DNA of 64,000 nt from Planctomycetota bacterium (lineage in GTDB: Bacteria; Planctomycetota; UBA1135; UBA2386). The stretch lies in NCBI GenBank assembly GCA_016794035.1, contig JAEUHS010000020.1:16279-80278 (forward strand). The letters are read 5' to 3'. A program made the translations under genes and the position numbers. Each line of letters begins with the position of its first letter. The stretch's first letter is position 1. Of the stretch, positions 1 through 8,184 are shown one piece after another. Under the pieces are notes generated by a model. The model was not told the DNA's origin and searched no databases. It saw only the letters and a program-made list of their open reading frames with translations.

Positions 1-1166
1 ACCTGCTGGTGGCTCGCCGACCACCGCAGTTCGTCGCCGTCGCGCACCAGGCCGCGCGCCGCCCGGCTGTCGCGCACGACCGCGTGGTCCAGCTCGACGA
101 AGCCCAGCTGCTGCAGCCGCGGTCGCTGGCCCGCGGCCTGCGCGCGCGCCAGCAGTTCGCCGTTGCCGCGTAACGGGCCGCGTTCGCCTGCCAGCGCCCA
201 GGCGCGCCGCGCGGCGTCGGTCGCGCCGGCGCACGCGAGCACGTTGCCGCTGTTGACGGCGAACGCCTGCCGTACCCGCGCCACCTCGTCGCCGACCACC
301 GGCTCCCCGACCGCGCGCTGGTAGCAGTGCAGCGCCAGTTCGCCGTCGGTGTAGGGGCCGAGCGCGCACAGGTTGCCGAGTTCGACCCACGCGGCCGCGC
401 GCGCGAACGGCAGATCGTGCCGCGCCAGCGCCGGGAACACCTCGTCGAGCGTCCAGCTGGTGCGGTGTCGTCGCAGCACCGCCAGCACGTCGGCCAGCGT
501 CGCCGCGCGATTGTCCGCCCCGCTCTGGCTGTCCGGTCGCATCAGGAACAGGCCCAGCGCCTCGCGCACGTGCACGGCCGAGAACCGGCGCGCGATGCGC
601 AGGAACATGTCGTGGTCGTTGGCGAACGGATGTGCTTCGTCCCAGTGGCCCACCACGTCGTGCGCGGCGCGGCGCCACACCGCCTGCGCACCGAACAGGC
701 AGTGCGACAGCGCCGTGGCCGGCGTGTAGTCGGGCCACGAGTAGCGCCGGGACGCCGTGTGCACCTGCCAGGTCTCGTTGTCGCGATGCGTGATCAGCGA
801 GTCGGCGTAGGCGAGGCCGATGTCGGCGTGCCGTTCGAGCGCGGCCACCATGCGGGCGCCGAACTCGGGATGGTGCCGGTCGTCGGTGTTGGCGGTCGTC
901 AGGTAGCGGCCGCGCGCCATCGCGGTCGCGCGGCGGAACGCCGCCGACGTCGACTCGCGCCCGGGAGTGCGCACGTAGCGCAGGTTCGGCGCGCGCTGCT
1001 GGTAGGCGCGCACCAGCTCGCCTTCGCGTTCGGGCGAGCCGGCATCGACGACGACGATCTCGAGCCGCTCGCCGAGCGACTGCTGCAGCAGGTCGTCGAG
1101 ACAGCCGGCCAGGTAGCGTTCACTGGCGTAGGTCGAGACCATCGCCGTGAGCAGCGGCGCGCTCAT
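1..1166 (-). CDS. Glycosyltransferase family 2, 3' end cut by window edge
   Basis: The frame begins with an ATG at 1166 and stays open to the window edge, so the C-terminus is missing. The N-terminus has a GT-A fold pattern: a start such as LLTAMVSTYAS, then EIVVVDAGSPE, then a TTANTDDRHHPEF stretch that resembles the metal-binding acidic motif of family 2 glycosyltransferases. This suggests transfer of a sugar from a nucleotide donor onto a glycan or lipid acceptor in the cytoplasm. The ATG overlaps the stop of the upstream radical SAM gene by four bases (ATGA), so the two are probably translationally coupled and belong to the same surface-sugar operon. The acceptor and linkage cannot be read from sequence. 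Confidence 0.85.
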   Translation of the reverse strand, partial: MSAPLLTAMVSTYASERYLAGCLDDLLQQSLGERLEIVVVDAGSPEREGELVRAYQQRAPNLRYVRTPGRESTSAAFRRATAMARGRYLTTANTDDRHHPEFGARMVAALERHADIGLAYADSLITHRDNETWQVHTASRRYSWPDYTPATALSHCLFGAQAVWRRAAHDVVGHWDEAHPFANDHDMFLRIARRFSAVHVREALGLFLMRPDSQSGADNRAATLADVLAVLRRHRTSWTLDEVFPALARHDLPFARAAAWVELGNLCALGPYTDGELALHCYQRAVGEPVVGDEVARVRQAFAVNSGNVLACAGATDAARRAWALAGERGPLRGNGELLARAQAAGQRPRLQQLGFVELDHAVVRDSRAARGLVRDGDELRWSASHQQ

Positions 1167-2707
1167 CGCGCCGGCTCCGGCTCCACCGGCGTCGCGGCGT
1201 GGGCGCGCGGCAGCGGCTGTGCGACCATGCGCGCGACCTCGGCCGCGGCCCGCTCGCCGAACGTGCGCCGCACGAGCTGCCGGTACTCGTCGCGGTCGAA
1301 GTACTCGAGGAACGCCGCGTCGCGGAACGCCAGCACCTCGCCCCCGGACAGGTGCCTGGTCGGCAGCGGCAGGCAGTCCCGGCTGTGCTGCGAGTAACCC
1401 GACCACTTCGCGGGCAGCGGCCAGCCGCGCGCGATCGCGTCGCGATACAGCTGCGAACCCGGGTAGGCCATCGCCGAGAAGAAGTTCGCGAACTCGGTGT
1501 TCAGCTGCTTGGCGAAGTCGAGCGTCAGCCGCATCGAGGCCAGGTCGTCGTCGGGCAGACCGAACATGTAGTTGCCCATCACGTGGATGCCGCTCCGTTG
1601 CACCATGCCGATCGCCTTGCCGATCGCCTCGGGCCGGTAGCCCTTGTCGACGCCGGCGCGCACGCTCTCGCTGGCCGACTCGATGCCAACCGCCAGCCAG
1701 CGCACGCCGGCCGCCCGCATGCGGTCCATCAGCTCCTGGTCGCGGCAGGTGTCGACCCGTGCGTAGGCCCAGATGTTGAGGTCGGCGCGCAGCGCGGCGA
1801 GGCCGTCGCAGATGCGGCCGACGTGGTCGCGGTGCAGCAGGAACAGCTCGTCGGCGATCTTGAGGTTCTGCACGCCGTGCTCGGCCACCAGGTGCGCGAC
1901 CTGCGTCACCACGTGGTCCGGGTCGAAGCGGCGGTAGCTGTTCTTGCTCGGATCGAGCCCGGCCGCGGCCTCGCCGCTCTTGAACGGCGCCTGGATGCAG
2001 CAGAACGTGCAAGTGAACGGGCAGCCGAGCGTCGTGTAGAGCGCGGCGTAGGGCTCGCGCCTGTCGCGGCCGAAGCAGTGCCAGTTGTGCGCGCGGTAGC
2101 GGTCCATCGGCAGCAGGTCCCACGCCACGCCCGGCATCTCGCCGGGCAGGTCGCGCAGGATCGGCGCGGCGGCGTTGTGCTGCACCTCGTCCCCGTCCCA
2201 CCACCACAGGCCGCGCACCTTCGACAACTCGGGCCGCGCCACGCCGGCCGCCAGCGCGCCCAGCAGTTCGTCGATCGTGATCGGACCCTCGCCGCCGCAG
2301 ACGAAGTCGACCTTCTCCTCGCGCAGCGTGCGCTCGGGCAGCGCCGCCACGTGGCCACCCAGCAGCATCACGCGCCGCTCGGGCACGTGCGCAGCGAGCG
2401 CGTCGCAGATGTCGGTCGCGCCCGGCATCGCGAACGTCGACGCGTTCGGGTTGTGGCCGTAGACCACGACCACGGTCAGCAGCGGCCGCAGCACCGCCGT
2501 GTGCACCGCGACCTCCTCCGGGCTCAGGTCGAGCGCGTTGGCGTCGAGGATCGCGACCGAGCGGCCGCGCCGCCGTGCGTGCGTGGCCAGCAGACCCGCC
2601 CAGATCGGCGGCTCCTTGGCGGCCAGGTCGGCGCCGAGGTTCTGGTAGATGCGCCGGCGCCCGCCCGGGTTCACCAGCAGCAGGTCGATACCGTGCTCAG
2701 CGGCCAT
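1163..2707 (-). CDS. B12-binding-domain radical SAM protein
   Basis: The 514-residue protein starts at the ATG at 2707, which overlaps the end of the preceding gene by 11 bases; the frame extends further upstream but there encodes only shadow sequence. Residues 1-150 look like a cobalamin-binding Rossmann domain (LLLVNPGG near the start, LGGHVAALPE, CGGEGP). A radical SAM domain follows with the cluster motif CPFTCTFC (C229, C233, C236). Later motifs such as VGIESASE and NYMFGLPDDD are typical of B12-dependent radical SAM enzymes, which include methyltransferases and ring-contracting or ring-closing enzymes. Its substrate is unknown. Position between a TPP-dependent enzyme and a glycosyltransferase suggests modification of a sugar or lipid head group. 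Confidence 0.9.
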   Translation of the reverse strand: MAAEHGIDLLLVNPGGRRRIYQNLGADLAAKEPPIWAGLLATHARRRGRSVAILDANALDLSPEEVAVHTAVLRPLLTVVVVYGHNPNASTFAMPGATDICDALAAHVPERRVMLLGGHVAALPERTLREEKVDFVCGGEGPITIDELLGALAAGVARPELSKVRGLWWWDGDEVQHNAAAPILRDLPGEMPGVAWDLLPMDRYRAHNWHCFGRDRREPYAALYTTLGCPFTCTFCCIQAPFKSGEAAAGLDPSKNSYRRFDPDHVVTQVAHLVAEHGVQNLKIADELFLLHRDHVGRICDGLAALRADLNIWAYARVDTCRDQELMDRMRAAGVRWLAVGIESASESVRAGVDKGYRPEAIGKAIGMVQRSGIHVMGNYMFGLPDDDLASMRLTLDFAKQLNTEFANFFSAMAYPGSQLYRDAIARGWPLPAKWSGYSQHSRDCLPLPTRHLSGGEVLAFRDAAFLEYFDRDEYRQLVRRTFGERAAAEVARMVAQPLPRAHAATPVEPEPAR

Positions 2708-3746
2708 GGCCACCGCCCACGAGCAGGTCGTCGGCCACCGGCGCGCCGTCCAGCAGGTTCTGCATCGCCGCCGCGAGCCGCTCCGGCGTCGGGTAGTACG
2801 CGCGCTCGAGGATGCCGCTCGCCGGCATGCCGCGGTCCGGGAAGCAGATGCGCACCGGCGCCTGCCGCAGCGCGCCGTGGGCCCGCTCCGCCACCTGGGC
2901 GCACACCTCGGCCGCGAAACCGCCGAACGGGAAGTCGTAGTCGACGACCAGCAGCCGGCCGGTGCGCCGCACCGACGCCACGATCGTGTCGATGTCCAGC
3001 GGCTTGATCGTGCGCGGGTCGAGCAGGTCGACGTCGAGCCCGTTGCCCTCGCAGGCCAGGCGCGCATGCACCGCGGCCAGCGACGCGGCGACGACCGTCA
3101 GGCCCTCGCCGGCGTGCAGCCGCTGGCACTTGCCGAACGGCAGCGTGTAGATCGCCTCGGGCACGTCGCCGGTGTTCTTGTAGAGCCAGCGGTGTTCGAG
3201 GAACAGCACCGGCGAGTCGTCGGCGACGGACGCCAGGAACAGGCCCTTGACGTCGTACGGCGTCGACGGCATCACGACCTTGAGCCCCGGCACCTGCGCG
3301 AACAGGCCGTGCAGCGCCTGGCTGTGCTGCGCGCCGCAGCCCCAGCCGCGGCCGATGATCGAGCGGATCACCAGCGGCACCCGGACCTGCCGGTCGAACA
3401 TGTCCTCCCACTTGGCGACGTAGTTGACGATCTGGTCCATCGCCACCAGCAGGAAGTCGTTGCGCAGGTGCACGTGGATCGGCCGCAGCCCGCTGAGCGC
3501 GGCGCCCAGCGCGACGCCGGTCATCGCGTTCTCGGCGATCGGCGTGCCGAGCACGCGCTCGGGATGCGACAGGTTCGCCATCGAGCCGAACACGCCGAAC
3601 TTGTCGTCGGCGTCGAGGCCGATCGCGAACACGCGCGGGTCGTGCCCCATCGCCTGGTCGATCGCCTCGCGCACGGCGGCGCAGTAGCTGATCGTGCGGC
3701 CGCCGGTCGGCGCGGCGTAGTCCTGCTGGAACTTGCTCCACGGCAT
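2697..3746 (-). CDS. TPP-dependent dehydrogenase/transketolase-like E1 beta subunit
   Basis: This 349-residue protein has the beta-subunit layout of the alpha2beta2 2-oxoacid dehydrogenase E1 family. It shows a pyrimidine-binding segment with the conserved glutamate (IAENAMTGVALGAA), the GWGCGAQHSQ and PGLKVVMPSTPYD motifs, and a C-terminal transketolase domain (LLDPRTIKPLD). Family members decarboxylate 2-oxoacids and pass the acyl unit to an E2 lipoyl protein. No E2 or E3 gene is nearby, so this pair may work alone, for example as a decarboxylase or transketolase on a sugar. It lies three bases after the alpha subunit and overlaps the radical SAM gene. The exact 2-oxoacid or sugar substrate is not deducible. 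Confidence 0.88.
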   Translation of the reverse strand: MPWSKFQQDYAAPTGGRTISYCAAVREAIDQAMGHDPRVFAIGLDADDKFGVFGSMANLSHPERVLGTPIAENAMTGVALGAALSGLRPIHVHLRNDFLLVAMDQIVNYVAKWEDMFDRQVRVPLVIRSIIGRGWGCGAQHSQALHGLFAQVPGLKVVMPSTPYDVKGLFLASVADDSPVLFLEHRWLYKNTGDVPEAIYTLPFGKCQRLHAGEGLTVVAASLAAVHARLACEGNGLDVDLLDPRTIKPLDIDTIVASVRRTGRLLVVDYDFPFGGFAAEVCAQVAERAHGALRQAPVRICFPDRGMPASGILERAYYPTPERLAAAMQNLLDGAPVADDLLVGGGHGR

Positions 3747-3749
3747 GGC

Positions 3750-4697
3750 TCAGGCCTCCAGCAATTCAGGGGTGGGGAACGGGGACGCCTCGGCGAACGC
3801 GATCGCGGCGTCGATCTCGGCCTCGATCGCGCGCTCGATCGCCGCGCATTCGTCGGCGCGGACCATGCCGCTGCGGGTGGCGAACGCCTCCAGCTTGACG
3901 ATCGGGCAGTCGCGCGCCGGATCGACGGCGTTCTCCGGCAGGTCGCAGCGGTCTGGACCCTGGTGCTTCATCCATCGCTTCGTGCGGCAGTGCAGCAGCA
4001 TCGGGCCGTTGCCGGCGCGGACGTGCTGCACCGCGGCGCCGGCGCGATCGAACACCGACAGCACGTCGGTGCCGTCGGCCTGCAGCACCGGCAGGAAGCG
4101 TTCGGCGACGCTGGTGATGTCGTGCGCCGAGTGCGCGCTCTTCGGCATCACGTTCGACCAGCCGTTGTCCTCGCACAGGAACAGCACCGGCAGCTTGCGC
4201 AGCGCGGCGAAGTTCAGGCTCTCGTAGAACACGCCGGCGTTGGTCGCCGCGTCGCCGAAGTACGACACGCCGAGGAAGCCGCCGCCGGTCAGCGACGAGG
4301 CGAGGGCGGCGCCGACGCCCAGCGCGATGCTGCCACCGACGATCGCCGACGAACCGGGCAGGCCGTGCTCGGTGTCGATCAGGTGCATCGAGCCGCCGAA
4401 CGCGTGCGAGCAGCCGCTGGTGCGGCCGTACAGCTCCGCCATCAGCTTGGGCAGCGGCAGCCCCTTGGCGAGCGCCGGGCCGTGCGTGCGATGGCCGAGG
4501 AACAGCTTGTCGCGGTCGGTCAGGTGGCGGCACAGGCCGACCGACACGGCCTCCTGGCCGATGCACAGGTGCACCGGCGTCTCCATGACGTCGGTCGCAT
4601 AGAGCTTCGCGATGCGCTCGCTGGTCTGGCGGATCAGGCGCATGCGCCGCAGCATCCAGAGCACGGCTTCACGATCGATGGTGTGGGTTCGCTGCAT
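3750..4697 (-). CDS. TPP-dependent dehydrogenase E1 alpha subunit
   Basis: The 315-residue protein starts at the ATG at 4697, two bases after the stop of the heptose kinase gene. It has the E1 alpha signature: a GQEAVSVGL segment near residue 45, a GSMHLID motif, and a thiamine diphosphate/Mg site around YFGDAATNAGVFYESLN followed by the ED-NGWS region. The usual GDG is GDA here. Length is slightly short of typical pyruvate dehydrogenase alpha subunits (about 330-360). It forms the E1 heterotetramer with the next gene. Because both are embedded among heptose and glycosyl genes and lack E2/E3 partners, a role in nucleotide-sugar or glycolipid synthesis is more likely than central carbon metabolism; this is inference. 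Confidence 0.88.
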   Translation of the reverse strand: MQRTHTIDREAVLWMLRRMRLIRQTSERIAKLYATDVMETPVHLCIGQEAVSVGLCRHLTDRDKLFLGHRTHGPALAKGLPLPKLMAELYGRTSGCSHAFGGSMHLIDTEHGLPGSSAIVGGSIALGVGAALASSLTGGGFLGVSYFGDAATNAGVFYESLNFAALRKLPVLFLCEDNGWSNVMPKSAHSAHDITSVAERFLPVLQADGTDVLSVFDRAGAAVQHVRAGNGPMLLHCRTKRWMKHQGPDRCDLPENAVDPARDCPIVKLEAFATRSGMVRADECAAIERAIEAEIDAAIAFAEASPFPTPELLEA

Positions 4698-4699
4698 GG

Positions 4700-5824
4700 T
4701 CAGGCCTTGCCGGGCACGGCCGGCGCCTCGTCGTGCGGGTACGGGATCGCCCAGGAGTCCGGACCCGGCACCTGGTCGGTGTCGCGGAAGGCGGCGATCG
4801 GCCGGCCCTCGCGCGCGGCTTCGACCGACGAGAAGTCCTCCTCGCGGTCGTAGAAGATGATCTGGCTGCCCGACGACTCGAACCGGAACGGCACCTGGAC
4901 CAGTTCCGGCAGCGCCGCCGCGACCTCGGCCTGGCGTTCCGGCGGCACGAACAGCAGCAGGAAGCCGCCGCCGCCGGCACCGGTGATCTTGCCGCCGATC
5001 GCGCCCGCAGCCCGCGCCCGCGCGTAGACCTGGTCGACCTCGTCGGTCGAGATGCCGGCGGCGAGGCTGCGCTTGTGGCTCCACGCCTCGTCGAGCAGTT
5101 CGCCGAAGCCTTCGATCGAGCGTTCGCTGGCCAGCAGCTCGATGCTCTCGTCGACGAGGTCGCGCAGGATGCGCAGCTGGCGGCGCTTCTTCGGCAGGTC
5201 GGTCACGTAGCTCGCGGCCACGCGCGACGCCGTGCGCACGATGCCGGTGTAGAACAGCATCAGGTGGTCGTCGAGTTCCTCGGTGCGACCGGGCCGCAGC
5301 ACCACCGGCGTCACCACGATCTGCCCGGTCGGCGCGAAGGTGATCTTGTTGAACCCGCCGAACGCCGCGGCGACCTGGTCCTGGGACCCGACGGTCTCGC
5401 GCAGCAGCACCTGCTCGGCGTGCATGGCCTCGCTCATCAGCTCCCGCTTGCCGACCATGCGGCCCTGCAGCGCGTGCAGCGCGTGCAGCAGCCCGACGGT
5501 GAAGGCGCTGCTCGAGCCCATGCCGCTGCGCGCCGGCAGGTCACCGACATGGTGCACCTCGACGCCGCGCTCGATGCCGAGGTGGCCGAGCAGACAGCGC
5601 ACGACCGGGTGCTCGATCTCGGCGAGCGTGCGGCAGTTCTCGACCTTCGACCAGACCACGCGGTAGCGGTAGTCGAAGAACGGCGGCAGGTAGCGGCAGC
5701 TCAGGTAGCAGTACTTGTCGATCGTCGTCGACAGCACCGCGCCCCCGTGCGCCAGGTACCACTCGGGGTAGTCGGTGCCGCCGCCGAAGAACGAGATCCG
5801 GAACGGCGTGCGGCTGAGGATCAC
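4700..5824 (-). CDS. hddA: GHMP-family D-glycero-D-manno-heptose 7-phosphate kinase
   Basis: The 374-residue protein begins with ILSRTPFRISFFGGGTDYP, characteristic of HddA-type sugar kinases. The GHMP phosphate-binding motif lies near residues 98-107 (ARSGMGSSSA), and the C-terminal GGKITGAGGGGF motif is present. HddA phosphorylates D-glycero-D-manno-heptose 7-phosphate at C1 in GDP-heptose synthesis. The GTG start at 5824 overlaps the stop of the fused HddC-GmhB gene by four bases (GTGA); an earlier start would run inside that gene in another frame. With the fusion upstream it supplies three of the four classical GDP-heptose steps; the isomerase GmhA is not in the window. Confidence 0.88.
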   Translation of the reverse strand: MILSRTPFRISFFGGGTDYPEWYLAHGGAVLSTTIDKYCYLSCRYLPPFFDYRYRVVWSKVENCRTLAEIEHPVVRCLLGHLGIERGVEVHHVGDLPARSGMGSSSAFTVGLLHALHALQGRMVGKRELMSEAMHAEQVLLRETVGSQDQVAAAFGGFNKITFAPTGQIVVTPVVLRPGRTEELDDHLMLFYTGIVRTASRVAASYVTDLPKKRRQLRILRDLVDESIELLASERSIEGFGELLDEAWSHKRSLAAGISTDEVDQVYARARAAGAIGGKITGAGGGGFLLLFVPPERQAEVAAALPELVQVPFRFESSGSQIIFYDREEDFSSVEAAREGRPIAAFRDTDQVPGPDSWAIPYPHDEAPAVPGKA

Positions 5825-7134
5825 GGGCGCACCTCGTCGCGGGCGTCGTGCCGGGCGAGTTCGTGCAGCGAGTCGACGATCAGGTCCGGCGCACACAGGC
5901 CGTCGCGCTCGGTGCCGGCGCCGTAGCCGGTGCGCACCAGCGCGGTGCGCACGCCGAGGCGCGTGCCGAGCTCGATGTCGCAGGCCTTGTCGCCGACCAC
6001 CAGGCACTGTTCGCGCGCGTAGCCGAGCTGCTGCATCGCGGTCACGAGCAGCAGCGGCTCGGGCTTGCGACACGCACAGGCGTCGTCGGGGTGGTGTGGG
6101 CAGTGCCAGATGCCGTCGAGCGTGATGCCGGCCGCCGCGAGCTGCCGCCGCAGCTCGGCGTGCACGGCAGCGAGGGTCTGCTCGTCGAAGTAGCCGCGGC
6201 CGATGCCGGACTGGTTGGTGACGACGGCGATCCGGTAGCCGCGGGCGGCGAACGCGCGCAGGCCGTCGACGACCCCGGGCAGCAACTGCACCGCCGCCGG
6301 ATCGGCCAGGTAGTTGCGTTCGTCGATCAGCGTGCCGTCGCGGTCGACGACCAGCAGACCGCCGCGCGGCCGGCGGCGGCGACGCGCACAGGCGGCGAAG
6401 AACGCGCTCGCGGCCGCGTAGTCGGCCGGCACGCCGATGTCGAGGAACGGCGCCTCGGTGCAGAACGCGCGCAGCCCAATCGGCAGCAGTTCCGGCAGCA
6501 CCTGGCGTTCCAGCGACACGGTGTGCTGCGGCGGCAGCAGCGCCAGCACGCGCGCCGGCAGCCAGTAGATGCCGGCGTTGATCCACGCCGCGCCGGCGGC
6601 GGACTTCTCGCCGAACGCCTGCACGCGGCCGGCGGTGTCGATCGTCAGCGCGCCGAAGCGCGATGCGTCGTCGCTGCGCGCGGCGACCAGCGCCGGCTCG
6701 ACGGCGCGCTCGCGCGCCCAGGCCACGAACCCGGCGAGGTCGAGATCGCAGAACGAGTCGCCGTTGACGACCAGTGCCGCCGGCTCGCGCAGCAGCGGCA
6801 GCGCGAGGCGCAGCGCCCCGGCGGTGCCGAGCGGCGACGGCTCGCGCGAGTACTCCAGCACGATGCCGGCGTGCTCGCGGCCGAGTTCGCGTTCGATCTG
6901 CTCGCCCAGGTGGCCGGTGCACAGGATCGCGCGGCGGCAGCCGGCGGCGGCCAGCTGGTCGAGCAGCCGCAGCAGGAACGGCTCGCCGTCGATCGGCGCC
7001 AGCGCCTTCGGCCGGTCGGCGACGCAGGTCGCGAGCCGGGTGCCGAGCCCCCCCGCCAGCACCATCGCCGTGAACCCGGGCGTGGCCGTGGCCTCCCCCG
7101 TTCGCTGCGCCGTTCGGTTTCGATCCTCTGCCAT
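5821..7134 (-). CDS. Fusion of heptose-1-phosphate nucleotidyltransferase (HddC-like) and heptose bisphosphate phosphatase (GmhB-like)
   Basis: This 437-residue protein joins two enzymes that are usually separate. Residues about 22-245 form a nucleotidyltransferase with the LAGGLGTRL signature (residues 26-34), RPKALAPI and a VVNGDSF metal site. Residues about 258-437 form a HAD phosphatase with the DRDGT nucleophile motif (D264, D266), a TNQSG motif, and a GmhB-type zinc ligand set (C345, H347, C353, C355). Together they would remove the 7-phosphate of heptose 1,7-bisphosphate and activate the 1-phosphate with a nucleotide. The start is taken at the ATG at 7134; ATGs at 7170 and 7065 are possible alternatives. 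Confidence 0.87.
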   Translation of the reverse strand: MAEDRNRTAQRTGEATATPGFTAMVLAGGLGTRLATCVADRPKALAPIDGEPFLLRLLDQLAAAGCRRAILCTGHLGEQIERELGREHAGIVLEYSREPSPLGTAGALRLALPLLREPAALVVNGDSFCDLDLAGFVAWARERAVEPALVAARSDDASRFGALTIDTAGRVQAFGEKSAAGAAWINAGIYWLPARVLALLPPQHTVSLERQVLPELLPIGLRAFCTEAPFLDIGVPADYAAASAFFAACARRRRRPRGGLLVVDRDGTLIDERNYLADPAAVQLLPGVVDGLRAFAARGYRIAVVTNQSGIGRGYFDEQTLAAVHAELRRQLAAAGITLDGIWHCPHHPDDACACRKPEPLLLVTAMQQLGYAREQCLVVGDKACDIELGTRLGVRTALVRTGYGAGTERDGLCAPDLIVDSLHELARHDARDEVRP

Positions 7135-7214
7135 GCCGCGACCCGCGACCCCGTCCGGGGCCGCTGCCATCGGGCTATCGGGCCCGCTGGCGCCGCGACT
7201 TGAACCCGCCGCGG

Positions 7215-8174
7215 TCAGCGCGCCAGCAGACGCTGCAGCAGCGGCAGCGGCAGGTTGCCGCCGCAGACGACGATCGCCGCGCGCCGGCCCGCGGGCGGCG
7301 CGTCCTGCCGGCAGCCGGCCACGGCGACCGCGGCGGCGCCCTCGACCAGCAGGTGCTGTTCGCCGAGCATCGCCAGCAGCGCATGCTCGATCGCCGGCTC
7401 GTCGACGTCGACGAAGCGGTCGATCAGCTGCTGGCAGAGCGGGAACGTGAGCGCACCGGGCTCGACGCCGCCGGCCGTGCTGTCGGACCAGGTCGGCTCG
7501 CACGGCACGTCGACGATGCGCCCCTGTCGCACGCACGCGGCCATCGCCGCCGAGGCCGACGGCGAGCAGGCGACGAACTCGATGGCCGGCCGCACCGACC
7601 TGGCGTACGCCGCCATGCCGCCGATCAGGCCGCCGCCGCCCAGCGCCACGTAGACGACCTCGACGTCCGGCCATTGCGCGAGCAGTTCGACGGCGACGGT
7701 GCCCTGGCCGGCGACGACGTCGGCGTCGTTGTACGGCGACACGTAGTGCCGCCCGGTCGCGGCGGCGACCTCGCGCGCGTGCCGCTCGGTGTCGACACAG
7801 TCGGCGCCGAAGCGCTCGACGCTCGCGCCGGCACGTTCGATCGCCGCGACCTTGCCGGCCGGCGTCGACTCGGGCACGAACACCGCCGCCGCGAGCTGCA
7901 GCTGCGCGGCCGCCGTGGCGACGCCGAGGCCGTGGTTGCCGGACGAGGCGCAGACGACCCCGTGCCGGCGCTGCGCCGGCGACAGCCGCAGCAGCGCGTG
8001 CAGCGCCCCGCGCAGCTTGAACGAGCCGGTGCGCTGCACGTTCTCGAGCTTCAGCCGCACGTCCGCGCCGGTCGCCGCCGACAACCATGGGCACGGCACC
8101 ACCGGCGTGCGCACCACCAGGTCACCGAGCCGGCGCGCGGCCGCCATCACCTCGTGCGCCAGGGACGCGGACAT
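7215..8174 (-). CDS. PLP-dependent threonine/serine dehydratase or serine racemase-like enzyme
   Basis: The 319-residue fold type II PLP enzyme carries the lysine motif TGSFKLRGA (K53), the asparagine loop SSGNHG, and the phosphate-binding glycine loop GGGGLIGG. It lacks the C-terminal ACT-type regulatory domains of biosynthetic threonine deaminase (IlvA), so it resembles catabolic threonine dehydratases, hydroxyaspartate dehydratases and serine racemases. Products would be 2-oxobutyrate or pyruvate plus ammonia, or D-serine. The start at 8174 lies ten bases after the stop of the secreted-protein gene; the frame is open further upstream but there it shadows that gene. A link to the following sugar genes is not evident. 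Confidence 0.85.
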   Translation of the reverse strand: MSASLAHEVMAAARRLGDLVVRTPVVPCPWLSAATGADVRLKLENVQRTGSFKLRGALHALLRLSPAQRRHGVVCASSGNHGLGVATAAAQLQLAAAVFVPESTPAGKVAAIERAGASVERFGADCVDTERHAREVAAATGRHYVSPYNDADVVAGQGTVAVELLAQWPDVEVVYVALGGGGLIGGMAAYARSVRPAIEFVACSPSASAAMAACVRQGRIVDVPCEPTWSDSTAGGVEPGALTFPLCQQLIDRFVDVDEPAIEHALLAMLGEQHLLVEGAAAVAVAGCRQDAPPAGRRAAIVVCGGNLPLPLLQRLLAR

Positions 8175-8184
8175 CGCCGCGCGC

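Noticed and set aside
2649..4853. Long open frame on the plus strand opposite the E1 alpha/beta genes
   Set aside because: It is arginine/histidine/glutamine-rich and has no domain; in DNA this GC-rich the antisense of a real gene often stays open. The minus-strand proteins carry clear family motifs.
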